A DNA stretch of 64,000 nt from Spirodela intermedia (lineage: Eukaryota > Streptophyta > Magnoliopsida > Alismatales > Araceae). The stretch spans positions 933,501-997,500 of the forward strand of contig LR746269.1 in the NCBI GenBank assembly GCA_902729315.2, read 5' to 3'. Below the pieces are notes generated by a model, which was given only the letters and a program-made list of their open reading frames with translations, had not been told where the DNA came from and made no database searches. Numbering within the stretch: the stretch's first letter is position 1; each line of letters begins with the position of its first letter. A program made the translations under genes and the position numbers. Of the stretch, positions 34,978 through 52,178 are shown piece by piece.

Positions 34978-35872
34978 CAAGAGAGTTGTCCGTTGAGAAC
35001 AAGCGCCGCCTGGGCCACGGCCCTGGCAGCCCTCCAGACCTCGTGTTGGGCGACTCGCCAGGACTCGGCCGAGTCATCCCTTCTAGCCTGCTCTACGGCG
35101 TCCTCAACCCCAGGGAACGACGCCGAGTTGTAGTCGTTCTCCGTCGACGGGCCGAACACCTGTGAAAAGACGAGCGTTAATTCTTGGTAGAGAGAAGCCA
35201 AGTGGCAGCACCCTGTGATATGGGCCCATTTCCTTGCCACGTGTGCAATTCAGATTAAGGAAGAGTACCCACCAAATGCTTGTACCACGGCCGGCCCGGA
35301 AGCCCCTCTGCGCTTTTGAAGGCCCTCTCCGCCATCATGAACCGGTCGTTCAACTCCCTCACTTTCTGTGATCTGTTCTTCGTCCACTTCGATGACTGCA
35401 ATGCCTGAGGAACAGAACCCATCTGGTATAAGAATCTCAACAAAAAGGTGGAGGCGGTCTGCTACTCTCTCACCCACAGGGATTCGTCCGAGATTCGTGG
35501 AGATACCTTCTTCTGTTCGTTTATTCTTTCTGCCGCCTTGCTGAGTTCTTCAATGGACTTGTGGAGGGGGGTGAAGCTTATGGGTGCACCCTGCAGCTTT
35601 CCTTCCAATTCCTTTGTGCGCATCTATCAAAAAAGGGACCGGATTATACCCAGATTACACCCATCTTCCTCGGTTTTCTGAAACTTGTTCCTTTGGGTTG
35701 ATCAAGTTTGAGTGGCTTCAAACATATTCTCCATGTTCACGGGTTTTTTTTTATATACTTCTGCCATGTTTGAGTTCAGTGCTCCAATTGGGTATGAACA
35801 AAATATATCACAAGTCTATGCATTTACCCATAAATGTATGTTTTTCTGATGAAATCTCATGGTTTTAATTGT

Positions 35873-35939
<67 letters not shown>

Positions 35940-38900
35940 CGCCTTGTTCTATTCCAGTGAGGAAATATCTACCATGCGTTTAGATCTCCTTGGAGAAAAA
36001 CGAAATGAATGGCCCGGGTCTTGGATTTAATATGTTTGGGTGTCAAATTAATAGAAGGAGAAAATCTAATCGAATACAAAAAAAGCTTATGAAGAATGAA
36101 ATGCCTGACATCAACTTATGAAAATAATAAAAAAAAGAGAAAAATGAACATAAATATACTGGTATATGCACCTGGAGCTCGCGAGCATAGGACGTATAAT
36201 TGAAGGGCAAGAACTCATCATCTGCGAGCCGTAGAGCTACTAATCCCCATATACTTGCAGCTAGAAGTCAAGAAAGGAAATTAGTAGACGCTCTCCTGCT
36301 AGACTTTTGGTCATCTGTGTTGATGATGGCTCCAAAAATAGGTGCCTATGATTATGAAATACATTTTTATTTACAAGTTAATTGCACCTAAACTGTAAAA
36401 TCAAAAAATAGGTGCCTTTGATGATGGCTCATTGATTGATAGTCCAGAAAATGGGCAGCAATGAATATGAACTAGTTTTTTACTTATAAGTTAATTGTAC
36501 CGGAATATAAAATAAAAAAAATCTGTTCATGGATGCACATCACTTCAATCACGACAGAATGGGATAGTTCACAACAAGCAAGAGGAAAGACGTAGTAATG
36601 GGGACGAGACTTGGTCGCTGAGCCTGGTCAATATATTGAACGACTTCGCAGTGATCAAATAAGGAAAACAGGAAACTTTGGAAAGTGATTTAATAGGATT
36701 AGAGACTGAAAGGTAGGTGGAAATTGAGCTAGAAGTAGCTAAAAGCACCTGCGGCATGTCTAAGGAACATTGGATCACCAAACCTTTGCATCCAGGTGAA
36801 GTGATCGTACATGGAATGATAAACTGGGTATCCTGAAAAACACGAGAATCATAGTTATTATGGTTATCATGAAGAGTTTCCAAAAGTGTAGTTTAATCAA
36901 AATTATTCTTAAAAAAATTAATTATACCTTCACCAAAGGACATGTCAACTGAAGGAACTCCAGCATGCTGTAAAAAAGCTGCATAATCTGATCCACCCCC
37001 TCCTAACCTTCCGATCTTCAAGTAAAATACTTCAGTAAGCTTAGGGCAATACCTAAATTTCTCCAGAATCGTGGAACAGGTGAAGCAAACATGGAATATC
37101 AAAGTTATCATCAGATAAGCTTTCTCTATTGACTTGATATGTGCAAGACATGGGGACTGGCAGTCTTCCTTCATTAAATTAGATCGGCAAGAATATGGAT
37201 AAGGTCTAGAAATGGCAAAAGGATTGAAAGATTTGAGCACCCACCATCGGCTTTTCGTTTGATCCAACCCATGAATCGTGCAAGGTACCTAGGGAGTTGT
37301 CTGGGTCTTGAACCTTCAAAAATAAAACAAGACGTCAATAAAGTTTCAGCAACTAAACCACAGTACAAAAGCCATCAAAATTCTCCAAATATGGTAAGTC
37401 AGTCGACTCCTTAGCATTAAAGTATAGAAAATAAATCAGCTATTGCCAGTACTAAAAACTAAAGCATTATAGCGTCTGAGGAACCTACACGCGACATTGA
37501 ATTTATGAATAACAGCAATAAGATAGATAGCTGTTAATAGCTTCTCAGGTATATCGTCCCGGGGGGGTACATATTTTCTTTCTTCTTTTTTGCCCAACAG
37601 CAAGAGACCTAGGATGATATGAGCCGCAAAGAATCACTAAAAACAACACCATGTAAGAAATATCCTGCAGACACCATTAAACCATTGAAATATTCCAGAG
37701 ATAAGTTAATCTGGAGAAATGGGACCATGGATGGCATACATCCTTTGTTGCTTGTTCGAGGAGCTCATCAAGTTGAGGGGTTGCAGAGGCATGGAATGCT
37801 GGCCCTCTGACTGCGCAATCTACATTTAAGTAAGCAATTGCTTTTGAAGCTAACATCTCTCTATTCTCTTCAACCCATTCAGCAGACCCTATCTGCAATA
37901 GAATTAGAATGTGATGGCAATGTTGGAGGAGATGGTGCAAACAGAGGAGTGGAACAGTTAAAAGGAGAGACCAGTCCATACTCCTCAGCATCCCAGTTGC
38001 AAAAGACAATGGTTCTTCGAGGTTTCCATCCTCTCTTCTGTAGCATCTCCAGCCTCTGAGCAATCTTTCGTTGGTTGAAGAATAAAAGGACAATGAAAAG
38101 GAATCAGAATTGACAATTTGATAAAAAAACTTTGACCAAGAATATATATCCTATCAACTTTATATCACCGTCTAAAATCTGATATAGAATTCTATTGTGG
38201 TGCTGAGCAACTACTTTGAAAACTCGATCTAGAACTCTTGTAAAAACAGTAGAAGAGTGGGAAGAACGACCCAGGAACAAACAATGGCAGCTTTAACGGT
38301 CTCAACGTCCAGATGGAAAAGGAAGAGGGCAAGTCATGGCCTTTAGGAATTATGGTCCTCTCTAGAACAAATGCATGAGAGAAAGATGAAATAGACAGCA
38401 GAACCACAAAAAAACATGTCGTACTCGGAAAAGCAACTATCTTTCCATCTGAAATTTAGTGAATTCCATGAAGTCCGGGTTATACAGAACCCAAAATATC
38501 TATTGTTACCTCAAGCAAAGCAGCAGTACCACTATTGGGATCCACTGCACCGAATGTCCATGCATCACGGTGATTACCAAGAAGAACATATCTGCGAACA
38601 TGAAAACATTAAATCAAACGCCCTACAAAGCAGACGAATATAGGGGTTTCTTGTCATATACAGGAACTATCATGCATGCCAGTGCTTGTCAGATTGGCAC
38701 GTGTGGGGGGAACAATTATATACGCCAACATGCAACGGCTAGGGAAATTAATCTGGACGACACTCTTTCTCCACGGTGGATCATTTTCCATACAAACATA
38801 ACAATACGCCGTAGCATTAAAAAATAAATATCTAAAAGTGTAACTCATAGAATAGCATAATACAATGAAGAATCTACTTATATAGAAAAAAAGCAAAATC

Positions 38901-41281
38901 GTTTGATGTCCTCTAATTTTTCTGGAGGCTAAAAAAGCTGAGAATGATTCACCACATTCGTGTTGATGCCACCATTGACATTCAGAAACACATACGGAAG
39001 AGCATCATTGGCTCCTCAGACCCAGACGATGGTACTCTAGATATAGTTATCTTGGATTCATCAAATGTTCAACACTAGCCTCTCCTCTCTAAAATGTGAA
39101 TAGTTGTTCATGGGATAGGGCTCTAAAGGATCATAGCAGCCATCCATATCCCCTGCCACGAACGTCCAAGATTCAGAAACATCTAGTATTACCATCTAAT
39201 GCAGGACGTTTTCCTTCTGAGACTCCACTATTTCTCTTCTTACGAGCTTGGGCTTATTAAAATTGGAAATAAATGACTAATGGGATATAAATTAAGGTAG
39301 TGGGCTGAGGGTTTGCTAGGATAAGTTTATGAGCGTTTTCTGGTGGTAATTCTACTATTTACAAGAATGTTACAATGGATAATAGGTGGATGGTAGATCA
39401 GGCACGCTTACAGCGAATATAAGGTTTAAACTTCAGGTTACACATCAGGAAAGATGTAGGCATCCGGCACATTAATCTAGTGAAGCTTAAGTCGAAATAA
39501 GTGAAGAGATTGAACTTCTGGAGATACCATTTTAAGTAAAAGATCTCTATAAACAAATAAAAATGACCAAAAATAAACCACAATTTTCCCAGCATGCTCA
39601 TTGATCCCTGACATCATCCTTGTTTCAACTGCAACTGGTACAACCATGTAAGATTTTAAACATGAGTAAGGTGGTGAGCCACGACTGCCTGATTGTTTAG
39701 GTAGCAAGACAACGGCTAATTTTTCTAAAATTATATTCATATAATTTAGAAATACAAGTTAGAAATATAAATCAGATAATATTCATATGTATACATATGA
39801 TATTTTTTGTCAGATATTTAAAATTCATTTTCGTCTTTCAAAATGTTTCAAAAGTTATCTTATTTTTACAGGCACTGACTTTTTTCTCAAAACAAGGACG
39901 ATTATAATGGCTATATATCATACAGCAGAACAATTAATTTCGATGATCAGTCTCAAAACAGTGCCTAGCAGATATACTGGAGATGAGCATTCATCTATCT
40001 ATATTTTAGATCCCTGGTTATTTCCATTGCAAGAAGCTCAACTGGAGCGATGCTTTCTCTGTCAACAAATTCAAGCATCAGGGATGCAGAATCGGAAGAC
40101 GATCAAGCTCACCTGTCAGGCTCATGTTCCCCTTCGATGATGCCAAACACATTTTGAATGGTGGCCATGGTGGTGTTCCCCTGTTACCATTTCACGAGCA
40201 GGTTATGCGCCATCCTTCTCATGAATTCAAGAAGGAAACCGAATGCGTCTGTGAATGAAATCTTGCAGAGGGCTCGGACTTGCACGCTGTAGATTCAAGA
40301 CGCTTCACTCACCTCGTAGGTCAGGTTGAGGAAGCCGGGCCCCGGCCCGACTCTGCGCAGAGGACCTCCTTCTACACCTTGCCAGTCCGCCGCCGCAGCG
40401 GGGCCTCCAACCGACCGGAGGATCTCCTCCCCATCAATGGCGGACACGGGAAGCGACGGTATCTGCGGAAGCACCCCGCTGGCCTCCACCTCCTCGATGC
40501 CGATCCTCTCGCAGGCGCTCACGCTTGGCCACCCTGGGGTCGTGGGATCCCCCAGCTCCCTGTACAGAGTCCCGATCTGCACCCCACTCGGCGGCATCCA
40601 CCGCCCCTCGGGGAATCCCTTGCCGCCATTCCCTCCGCCGTAGTCCTTCCGATCAGTGTACACCACCGCCGCTAGCGCTCCGGCAGCCTCAGCGTTCCTC
40701 ACAATGTCCCCGCGGAAGATCTTCCCGTACTTCGCCAGGACTACGGATCCCGCCACGTCGATCCCAATCGCCCGCAGAGCCGCGTAGTCCTCCACCCGGC
40801 CGTAGTTCACGTAGGCCACGGGCCCTGCGGCGGTGCCGGACTTGGCATAGGCATGGAATGTGGGGATCACCTCCTCGGCCACCTTCGCTGAGGGTCCGTC
40901 GGCGTAGATCTCCTGCAGGAGCTCGAAGGCGACCGGCGGATCACTCTGAGACTGCGAGAGGGTGAGCGAGCGGCGCACGGGGTAGCTCAGAGCCACCTCG
41001 TAGAACACGCTGTGGGTGCGGAGAGAATGGGAAGAGAAGGTGGCGGCGACGTAAGCCGCCGCCTCGCCGTTGGCCGGCGTTCCGGCGACGTGCGGCCGGC
41101 GAGTGAGGGCGAAGAGGTGCCGGGAGACGGTGGAGTTATCGGCCAGGGAGAGGTACAGGGCGTGGTAAGAGGACTTGGTAGGAGGTGAGCCCATGAAAAG
41201 GCCAAGGAGAGCACCCACGGCGAGGACAACCACCGCGATGGTGGTGGTGGTGGCGCCGGAATAAGACCTGAGGCTTGCCAT
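34977..41281 (-). CDS. Glutamate carboxypeptidase II-like, AMP1/LAMP1 family
   Basis: M28-family zinc metallopeptidase-like membrane protein. Twelve exons in phase: 41281-40313, 40180-40113, 38591-38510, 38064-37972, 37892-37740, 37313-37245, 37015-36928, 36832-36749, 36260-36172, 35623-35507, 35404-35273 and 35159-34977, for 708 residues. An N-terminal hydrophobic segment (residues about 13-30) makes a type II signal anchor. A PA domain with [13 protein letters not shown] follows, then the peptidase core. All five zinc-ligand positions known from human GCPII are present: His353 and Asp363 ([17 protein letters not shown]), Glu400/Glu401 (WDAEEYG), Asp429 (LNVDCAV) and His513 (YPVYHS). The C-terminal helical dimerisation domain ends LNGQLS. 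Arabidopsis AMP1 acts at the ER on meristem size and miRNA-mediated translation repression. The sequence looks nearer LAMP1 than AMP1 to me, but that needs a tree. Confidence 0.94.
35872..35936. repeat. Compound (GT)n(GA)n microsatellite
   Basis: About 13 GT units followed by about 20 GA units, inside an intron of the carboxypeptidase gene. Confidence 0.95.
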
Positions 41282-41627
41282 CAGCTCCTGGTTTCTACCT
41301 CGGTGATTGCTGAGAAGTGGAAGGTAGAAGACGATGGATTGAGCCCTGACACGTGGCGCCGACGTGTCGATGCAGACGATATGAACTGGGCCGTCAAAGG
41401 CGGTCCACCTAACTGCGACGCTCCATTGGGCTAGTGGTATATGTTAATGGGCCAAGTACTCCAACATTCATTGTTTCTCCAAGTTGGGCTCAAATGGTAT
41501 CCTTATTGGGCTGAATTTTTAATAGGCCTAAAACTTTTCCTATTGTGACATAAAAGCCCGCCGGTCAGACTCCAATAACACCAGTGGAAAACGGTGTGGC
41601 ATAATTATCGGGGATCTTTACCCCTCT

Positions 41628-41658
<31 letters not shown>

Positions 41659-42423
41659 CACGCCGCTCCTCTTCGGTCTCCCCTGCTCGTGGCCTCGTCT
41701 TCTCAGCTCCTTTCTTCTCTTCTGTTCGAGGAGGGGGGTTATCATCGAGAGGGGGCCAGACGGTTCTGCTTCCCTTGGTCACCAACGTATCCTCGAGATC
41801 GATGGGGACCGCTCCTCAGCGGCCGACTCATACTACGCTCGTCTGAATTCAAAGGGTTTCTCCGTCCACGCGTCATCAGAAACTTCCTCCTTATTTCTTG
41901 GTTTTTCTTCATTGACCTCACCCTATTGTTGAAACCTAAGATCGCGATCCGCGTTTTCTCTCATTCTACAGGATTTGACTTGTCCGGTGGCTTAGGGTTT
42001 CCCACGCCCTTTCTTCTCGTCTCATTTCTTCCATACTATAGCCAATTTTTCTTTCAATTCTTTTACGTTGTATGCATTTCTTCCGCGAACAGTCGCCATC
42101 ATCGGTGATTTGGCCCTTTCGTTTTTCAAGTCGTTCATGCTTCCAAGGTTTCCATTTTTTCCCCTGTGCTACTATTGGTGAGTGCATTTCTGCTTTGCTG
42201 ATAGGCCCTTGGGTCGGTATCCTCTCATCAATATGATTCCGAAGCCATCGTTACTCTTCTTTTTGGGTTAATTGTTGAGGATGTTTCTCTTGACTTATTC
42301 TTAGAGAGTTAGGGAATCTCTTTGGGCCTATTTTCTCAATAGTATTGCGAATCGGGACAAGTATTGGTTTGTGCTTGACCAAACTTTGTTCATAATTTCT
42401 CCCTTCATCGATTGTCGAGATCT
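41282..42423. promoter_or_regulatory. Divergent promoter and poly(A) polymerase 5' UTR
   Basis: The carboxypeptidase start (41281, -) and the poly(A) polymerase start (42424, +) face away from each other across 1.14 kb. The first 300 bp contain GACACGTGGCG (G-box-like, 41349) and several TTGGGCT/ATGGGCC motifs (41427-41530), which resemble site II elements of housekeeping genes. A (CCG)n run at 41628-41656 and the following GC-rich then T-rich stretch look like 5' UTR, probably with a leader intron. The forward frames at 41594-42108 have no recognisable domain. Confidence 0.6.
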
Positions 42424-46966
<4,543 letters not shown>

Positions 46967-48359
46967 CGTCAGGCTTTGATGATATAATATGTATATATAT
47001 ATATTAATGTTTTCTATCATCTGCATGTGTTTGATCTTCGGTTACTGCTTACTGATCTGTTGGTGTGCTTCCTTCTTTCTGATCCGCACCATTTTTTCGT
47101 CTACAAAGCCAATCACTGACCCGTGGGTCGAAGACCTGAAGGGAGAGTTGACTCTGGGCCTGAATAGCGATGGGTCGTAAGGCACGCACTCAAGCACTTT
47201 ACATCGCATTGCTCATCTCCATGCTATGCCATCTTTATACTGTCATCTTCTGTTGTTTCCTGTCAGCCTGATGCCTGCAGCAAGTCAAAGCTTTGCTCAC
47301 CGCCTGCAGTGGCGGCGGCGGCGGCGGTGGCGGCGGCGGCGGCCTGGGAGCCTCTACGCTGCTCCATCGGTGTGCTCTCACAGCCTGTTACTGAAGATGG
47401 TAAGCTCCATCTTCCTCCCCTCATTAGCTGGGTTCCAATTTGGCCGCAGGCACCCACAGCTCGCAGGAGACAGGGAACCTTCAACTCTTTTGGGCTGGCG
47501 AGAGGGGGTGGAGAGGGAAAGGAGCTGAGTATTCGTTGCTGGAGTGGGGTACTCATTGCTGTGGTTGTAGCTCCGGGCCCGTTGTGCTGAACTAAATTCT
47601 ATATATATATATTCCTGAATAGAGTGGCGCTCCGACTCCCTCCCCCCGCCCCAACGTTTTCTTCTCTAGTGTGGAGAGCCCCGAGTGGGCCCGGTTTCTA
47701 GGATATTGGGCCTCAACATTAAGCCCAAAATCCGGCGCTTGGGGGGAAGTGAACTTTTAATTTGTTTTTTTTAAGGGGGTTTTATCATCTGGGTTGAGTC
47801 CAGCCGCAGCCCATTTTTCGTTCCTCTCTCTCTATCTCTATCTCATAGAAGGATGTGGAAAATGACTTATTGGGCTTTTTTTGGCGGTACCCTTGGGTAC
47901 ACGCCCTGGGCTGGGCCAGTGCAAGATTTGAGGCTAACCACAGCTATATTTTAAGATGACAACATTACCCTTGGCTGGAATAATCTTTAGAGATATCATC
48001 CCTCTTGGAGCTGATGGGAGGCGCAAGGGAGGTGGCGGAGATGAGGGTGGGAGACTTACCAGAGGACCAAAAAAGGAATAAAAATAGTTTTGAGGGAATT
48101 ATTGTAGATGTTGACAAACACAAGGGCAAGTCATAGAAAAAAGTTGCCTTTTTTTTGTCAATGGGGACTGAAAACTAAAAGCGCTAATTTCTTCGGTGAG
48201 CCTGGTCCAGCCCAGTTGGTTCTATCACCTGGTGGGCCGGCCCAAACTGCCCCCCCCCAATGAAGAATATTCGCTTTTAAAACTGAAGTCCCGCCAATCT
48301 GCGGACCGGGAACTTGGACCACAAGGCAGCGACACATAGCGGGTTTCTATATAACCTTC
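46967..48359. other. Intergenic region downstream of poly(A) polymerase
   Basis: Holds the 3' UTR or optional last exon of the poly(A) polymerase (47109-47180 has a protein-like frame that does not join in phase) and a GGC-triplet repeat at 47308-47342. A 93-codon frame from 47309 begins with poly-Ala made by that repeat and shows no known motif. TGGGCC motifs near 47690 and 48230 suggest promoter sequence for the EF2-like relic to the right. Confidence 0.5.
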
Positions 48360-49177
48360 TCTCCGTTCCGGAATCGAACCATGAGTACAGTTCCGGCCAC
48401 CGCCAGCCGTCCGCCGTAAGCCCCAGGTCGCGATTGCTCCTTGTCATCGGAAGGCACGGAAGGTGAGGCTATGGAGCATTTACTCGTCATCCTCATTTTC
48501 GTTTTGTTTTAGTTTTCATCGCCGAAGGTGTTTCTCCAAGAGAAACTGCGCCAGAGTTTGGTTTTAGTCGCTTGATCGGCAGTAATTTTCTCGTGAAATA
48601 TGCTCTTGTATCGATCTGGTTTTTCTTCCGTCGGAGAACTGGAGCTTACTTTTTAGTCGTAATGTCCAAACTCTTCCACCGTTCTCCGTCGAAAGTGCCT
48701 AAGCCTTCTATTTTTAATGCTGTTTCTTGTCTGATCATGCCTTTATGCGTATCCAATCTTGTATAGTTCAGAACTGTAAGGTGGAAGTTCATTGTTTCAC
48801 TCCTGAACTGTCAATACCTTTTTTTATGAACGGTGGTGTTTTTATTCGCATTATTGTAGATGCAATTATATTCACATTTATTTCATTGTTTTTCGTCGCT
48901 CGTAGGTTTTCATCGACCAATCAATAAGTCATCCTATGTTGCTATGTTCGCAGCCCTTTAGCCTAGATACTCTTTTTGTAATCGTTACAATGGTATTGTT
49001 TGTTCTCCAGGAACGATTTTAAATCATCTCTTGCTGGTTCCGAGATAATTTACAAGATTCACGATACCATGGCTCGCAGAACTTGATCTTTGTTTGTTGA
49101 TAATTCTTTCCAATTCTCTGTCACATTCGTAATTATGATTCTGCAGGATTTAGTAGTCGGAATGATGGGTTGTAAAG
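48360..49177 (+). pseudogene. EF2-like 5' leader with intron (relic)
   Basis: Sequence between a promoter-like stretch and the EF2-like exon at 49178. A leader-like segment with candidate donors (GTAAG at 48416, GTGAG near 48461) is followed by T-rich intron-like sequence up to CTGCAG at 49146. Plant EF2 genes commonly carry an intron in the 5' leader, so this arrangement is consistent with a genomic, unprocessed relic. Leader homology itself is inferred from position only. Confidence 0.45.
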
Positions 49178-49662
49178 ATGAAGTTTACAGAAGAGGAGCT
49201 GCGGAGGATCAGGGACCTGGAATACCATACCGGAACAATGTCTGTGATGGCCCCAGTTGATCTTGGTGAGCTATGTCGATTTGCATTCTGTCATATTTAT
49301 TTCTACTGTATAAATATTGATTTTCATTTTCTTCAGCTGTTCGCCTAGACAGGCGACTGTAAAATAACATTTATATGCCATTATAACAATATTTTCAAGC
49401 ATCTGTAACATTACTCCAAAAAAAATTAATTACTAAATTTATAGCTATGGTACGGTATAGGATGCCTCTTAGGATCAATCATGGTCTCTCAAGCTTGGAT
49501 CCAAGGTAAATTAAATTTACCCTCTCTGATTCTCTTGAGGTAGCGGATCGAATTATCGCACAGGAAGTTGCTGGGGTCGTCTGAACGACAGGCACCCACC
49601 AGGATGAATCTGAGCGGGCTATCATATAAAAGTCCATTGGAATATCCCCATTTCACTGAAGA
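49178..49662 (+). pseudogene. Elongation factor 2 pseudogene (exon 1 and start of exon 2)
   Basis: Exon 1 at 49178-49266 reads MKFTEEELRRIRD, later MSVMAPVD, matching the first residues of plant EF2 with several changes. The invariant HVDHG of the GTP-binding P-loop region is altered to PVDLG. The exon ends at a GTGAG donor at the position where plant EF2 genes have an intron. The exon 2 relic at 49519-49662 reads TLSDSLEVADRIIAQEVAG, then a TGA stop, ESERA, a TAA stop, and KSIGIS. The normal sequence there is TLTDSLVAAAGIIAQEVAG and so on. The rest of the 840-residue protein is missing. Because the intron is kept, it arose from duplicated genomic DNA, not from mRNA. Confidence 0.88.
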
Positions 49663-49877
49663 ATTTATGTACGGTCGATTCGGCGGCATTCACGGCGTGA
49701 TGAACTATATGTTTGATTTATGTAAGTATGATCACCGCGGCTGGATCATCTACAATTACCACGCCTCTCTTCTCTCTAGCGGGAAGAGGACGCAGAAGAA
49801 GAAAACGAAGAAGAAGAGAAGAGGGAAGCCATGGAGTGAGCAGAGGAAGAAGACTGGTCTCTCTTCACGCAAACCAA

Positions 49878-51053
49878 TCAATGGGAGGCGGCCCTCCTTG
49901 ACAAGGAGAGATTGGTCGACTTCAGAACGCGCAATCTCTTCACGGCGGAGACGAACATGCTGCGGCAAGGAGGGAGAAGAAAACACATTAGATGAAATGG
50001 ATGACGAAGAGGCAGGGTGATCGGTATCAATGGTTCGGAGATTATCAGAGAATTTTTTGTTCCTCAGATTCTGTGGGGAGAACAAGCCATGCCCGCCAGG
50101 AAATTTGGAGCTCCAATGGAATCTAGAGAGAGAAAGAGAAATGGAGAGGGAGAGACTTACTCCCATGGAATATCGCCGACCAGCATCCTGTCTCCCTCGT
50201 TATCCTCGTACACCAGCGTGTATCCACCGTCTCTGTCCAGTAACCCTGGGATTGACCGCCCTTCCTCTGCATCGCCCTCCATCACAGAAGCTGGATCTTG
50301 TCTTTGGACTGCAGAGTATATAGGTCAGAAAAACCCACAAGATCATTCTACAGTGACCGCCATTCGCCGTCGATACTGAGATGCAGTTTGTGTACGAATT
50401 TCATATGCCCAAAGAAGCAGTCAGGGAGGCGGCAGTAACCTGCGAGTAGGTCTCTGAAGAGCTCATCAACGGCCGAGGAGAGCTTCTGGTAGCTGTCATG
50501 GGTGCTGAGGTCTATCTTCCTTCCGATGGGGATCCCATCCATGTTGATCTTCACGAACATACCCTTGCTCCTGGTTTCTTGCTTCTGGTTCTGTGGTGGA
50601 GGGCCTGCTGTAGAGGAGCAGGGGGCGAGATTCCTCCGGAAGGACCGGACCGGCGGCCAGCCGACGAACGGAGCAGCGGCGGGCGGCGGGGGGATTCCAT
50701 CTCCGGCGAAGCCTCGATTCGATTGCTGCTCCAGCAGACGACCTGAGGAAGAAGGAGACGAGGCTGAAGGTGGCGCACAAGGTGGAGGAAGAGAGAGGCA
50801 CAAGTGGAGAGACAGAAGGTCTTCGCTCCCTACCTCCGACTGGCTCGATTCCGAGGGTTTGGGAGAACCCTCGCTTGGCGGAAGCAGCCCTGTGAGGAAG
50901 CCCTAGAGAGAGCTCAGAGGAGCCTTCTCCTCCAGGAGGGCCAAGCCGGAGCTGAAGCTTCTGATCCTCCCTCTCGATCCAATCTCCGCCATTCGGAATA
51001 AGATCAAGCAGTCCAGGACAGGAGTCGTCGCCACGCCAGCGCTTCCCGTCCAT
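49878..51053 (-). CDS. Aux/IAA repressor, IAA18/IAA26-like
   Basis: Short-lived nuclear repressor of auxin response that binds ARF factors, TOPLESS and the TIR1/AFB receptor. Four exons in phase: 51053-50834, 50742-50440, 50308-50161 and 49959-49878, for 250 residues. Domain I has the repression motif LQLRLGPPG (residues 33-41). The domain II degron is [14 protein letters not shown] (GWPPV at 101-105). The PB1 half with the basic face starts [19 protein letters not shown]. The acidic half has [17 protein letters not shown] and then [13 protein letters not shown] in the last exon. [11 protein letters not shown] and the GLLDLIPNG start match the IAA18/26/28 group. All elements needed for auxin-triggered degradation are present, so this looks functional. 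Overlapping forward frames here are shadows. Confidence 0.95.
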
Positions 51054-52178
51054 CTTTCTCTGGTTCGTCTTCCTCCCTTCTCCGGCCGGCGAAGGCCAGA
51101 AAACCTAATGCAGGGTGAGTGAGAGAGAGGGAGAGGCCAGAAAACCTAATATACCGTTTTAGCTTCTTCCTCTTCTTCCTTTACAGGAAAAGCTTCTTGT
51201 TCGATGGGAGATCGCTAGGGGATGAGACGGCAGGGGAAGCGAAGGGGAAGTCACTTCTGAACACCCGAGCACGAGCGGGATTAGACCCTGGCGCACGCCT
51301 TAATATTATTAGACAAAGTTATCAGAATCCCCTAGGATTCTCTCTCTCTCTCTCTCTCACTCTCTCTCTCTCTCTCCTCGTTCCTCTCTGCTTCTTTAAT
51401 GGCGGGGAGACACGGGCGGCCCCTCCATGCAGACCCATAAAAGCAGGCGGAAATTCGTGGCCCCAATTTGACGACTTCGTCTGCTGTCTCATGTCAACGA
51501 TGAGGCGTTGACTTCCTGTATAGGAAACCCAGCAGCGGGAAAGTTCTTATCGAGGGCCTCATTGGACATGGACCCTCGCCCACAGTTTGATGCCTATTCA
51601 AAACGGGACAAGGACATGATCTTTGAACAACGATCAGAAGAGCGGTTTTATAGCGCAGGTTGGAATATATCCACTCTTGTCGTTTGCTGTGTGAATCCCC
51701 GACATGAAAATCATCACGTGAGGAAATATGTCGGCAGGGACATCTGTGTCTCAATCCGGCACGTGGAACGCCGACAGGCTTGGTCCACCCCTCCCTAATT
51801 TTTACCGACCCATTTAGACCAAGAAAAGGTGGGCGGGTACACGGCGGTCTGTCCAGTTGCCGGAAAAAGTATTGGTGACGTAAGCATACCGTTCCCGTGA
51901 TACGTTGCCACGCGTTCTGCCGAGGAACACACAAACCTGATCGGTTGAAAGGACGACACGTGGAATTGAGCAGAAAACAACAGATATAAGAATAGGGATG
52001 ACGAGGCAATGCGACGTGGACACACGAGCTAACGGGCCGAGCCCAACCAAAGAATACCATAGGGACGTCTGAGCTCATATATATATGGCGGGCATGGCAG
52101 TGTATATAATACAGGGCATTACAGTGGAAGAGGAACTCAGGAGGTCTTCCTCGTGGTACCTCTGAGAGCGAGCAAGCC
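51054..52178. promoter_or_regulatory. Aux/IAA 5' region and a second, rightward promoter-like stretch
   Basis: The left part carries GA/CT microsatellites (51118-51131, 51341-51374) and is the likely 5' leader and promoter of the Aux/IAA gene. The right part (about 51790-52178) looks like a promoter pointing right: ACACGTGG (51957), CCACGCG (51907), TATATATATGG (52078) and GTATATAATAC (52101), then an ATG at 52179. The 247-codon reverse frame through 51494-52237 has no recognisable motif and I do not call it a gene. Confidence 0.45.

Noticed and set aside
40280-40965. Three + strand frames opposite the carboxypeptidase first exon
   Set aside because: Shadows of GC-rich coding sequence on the other strand.
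50017-50379. + strand frames across the Aux/IAA gene
   Set aside because: The - strand reads a complete four-exon Aux/IAA with all domains; these are its shadows.
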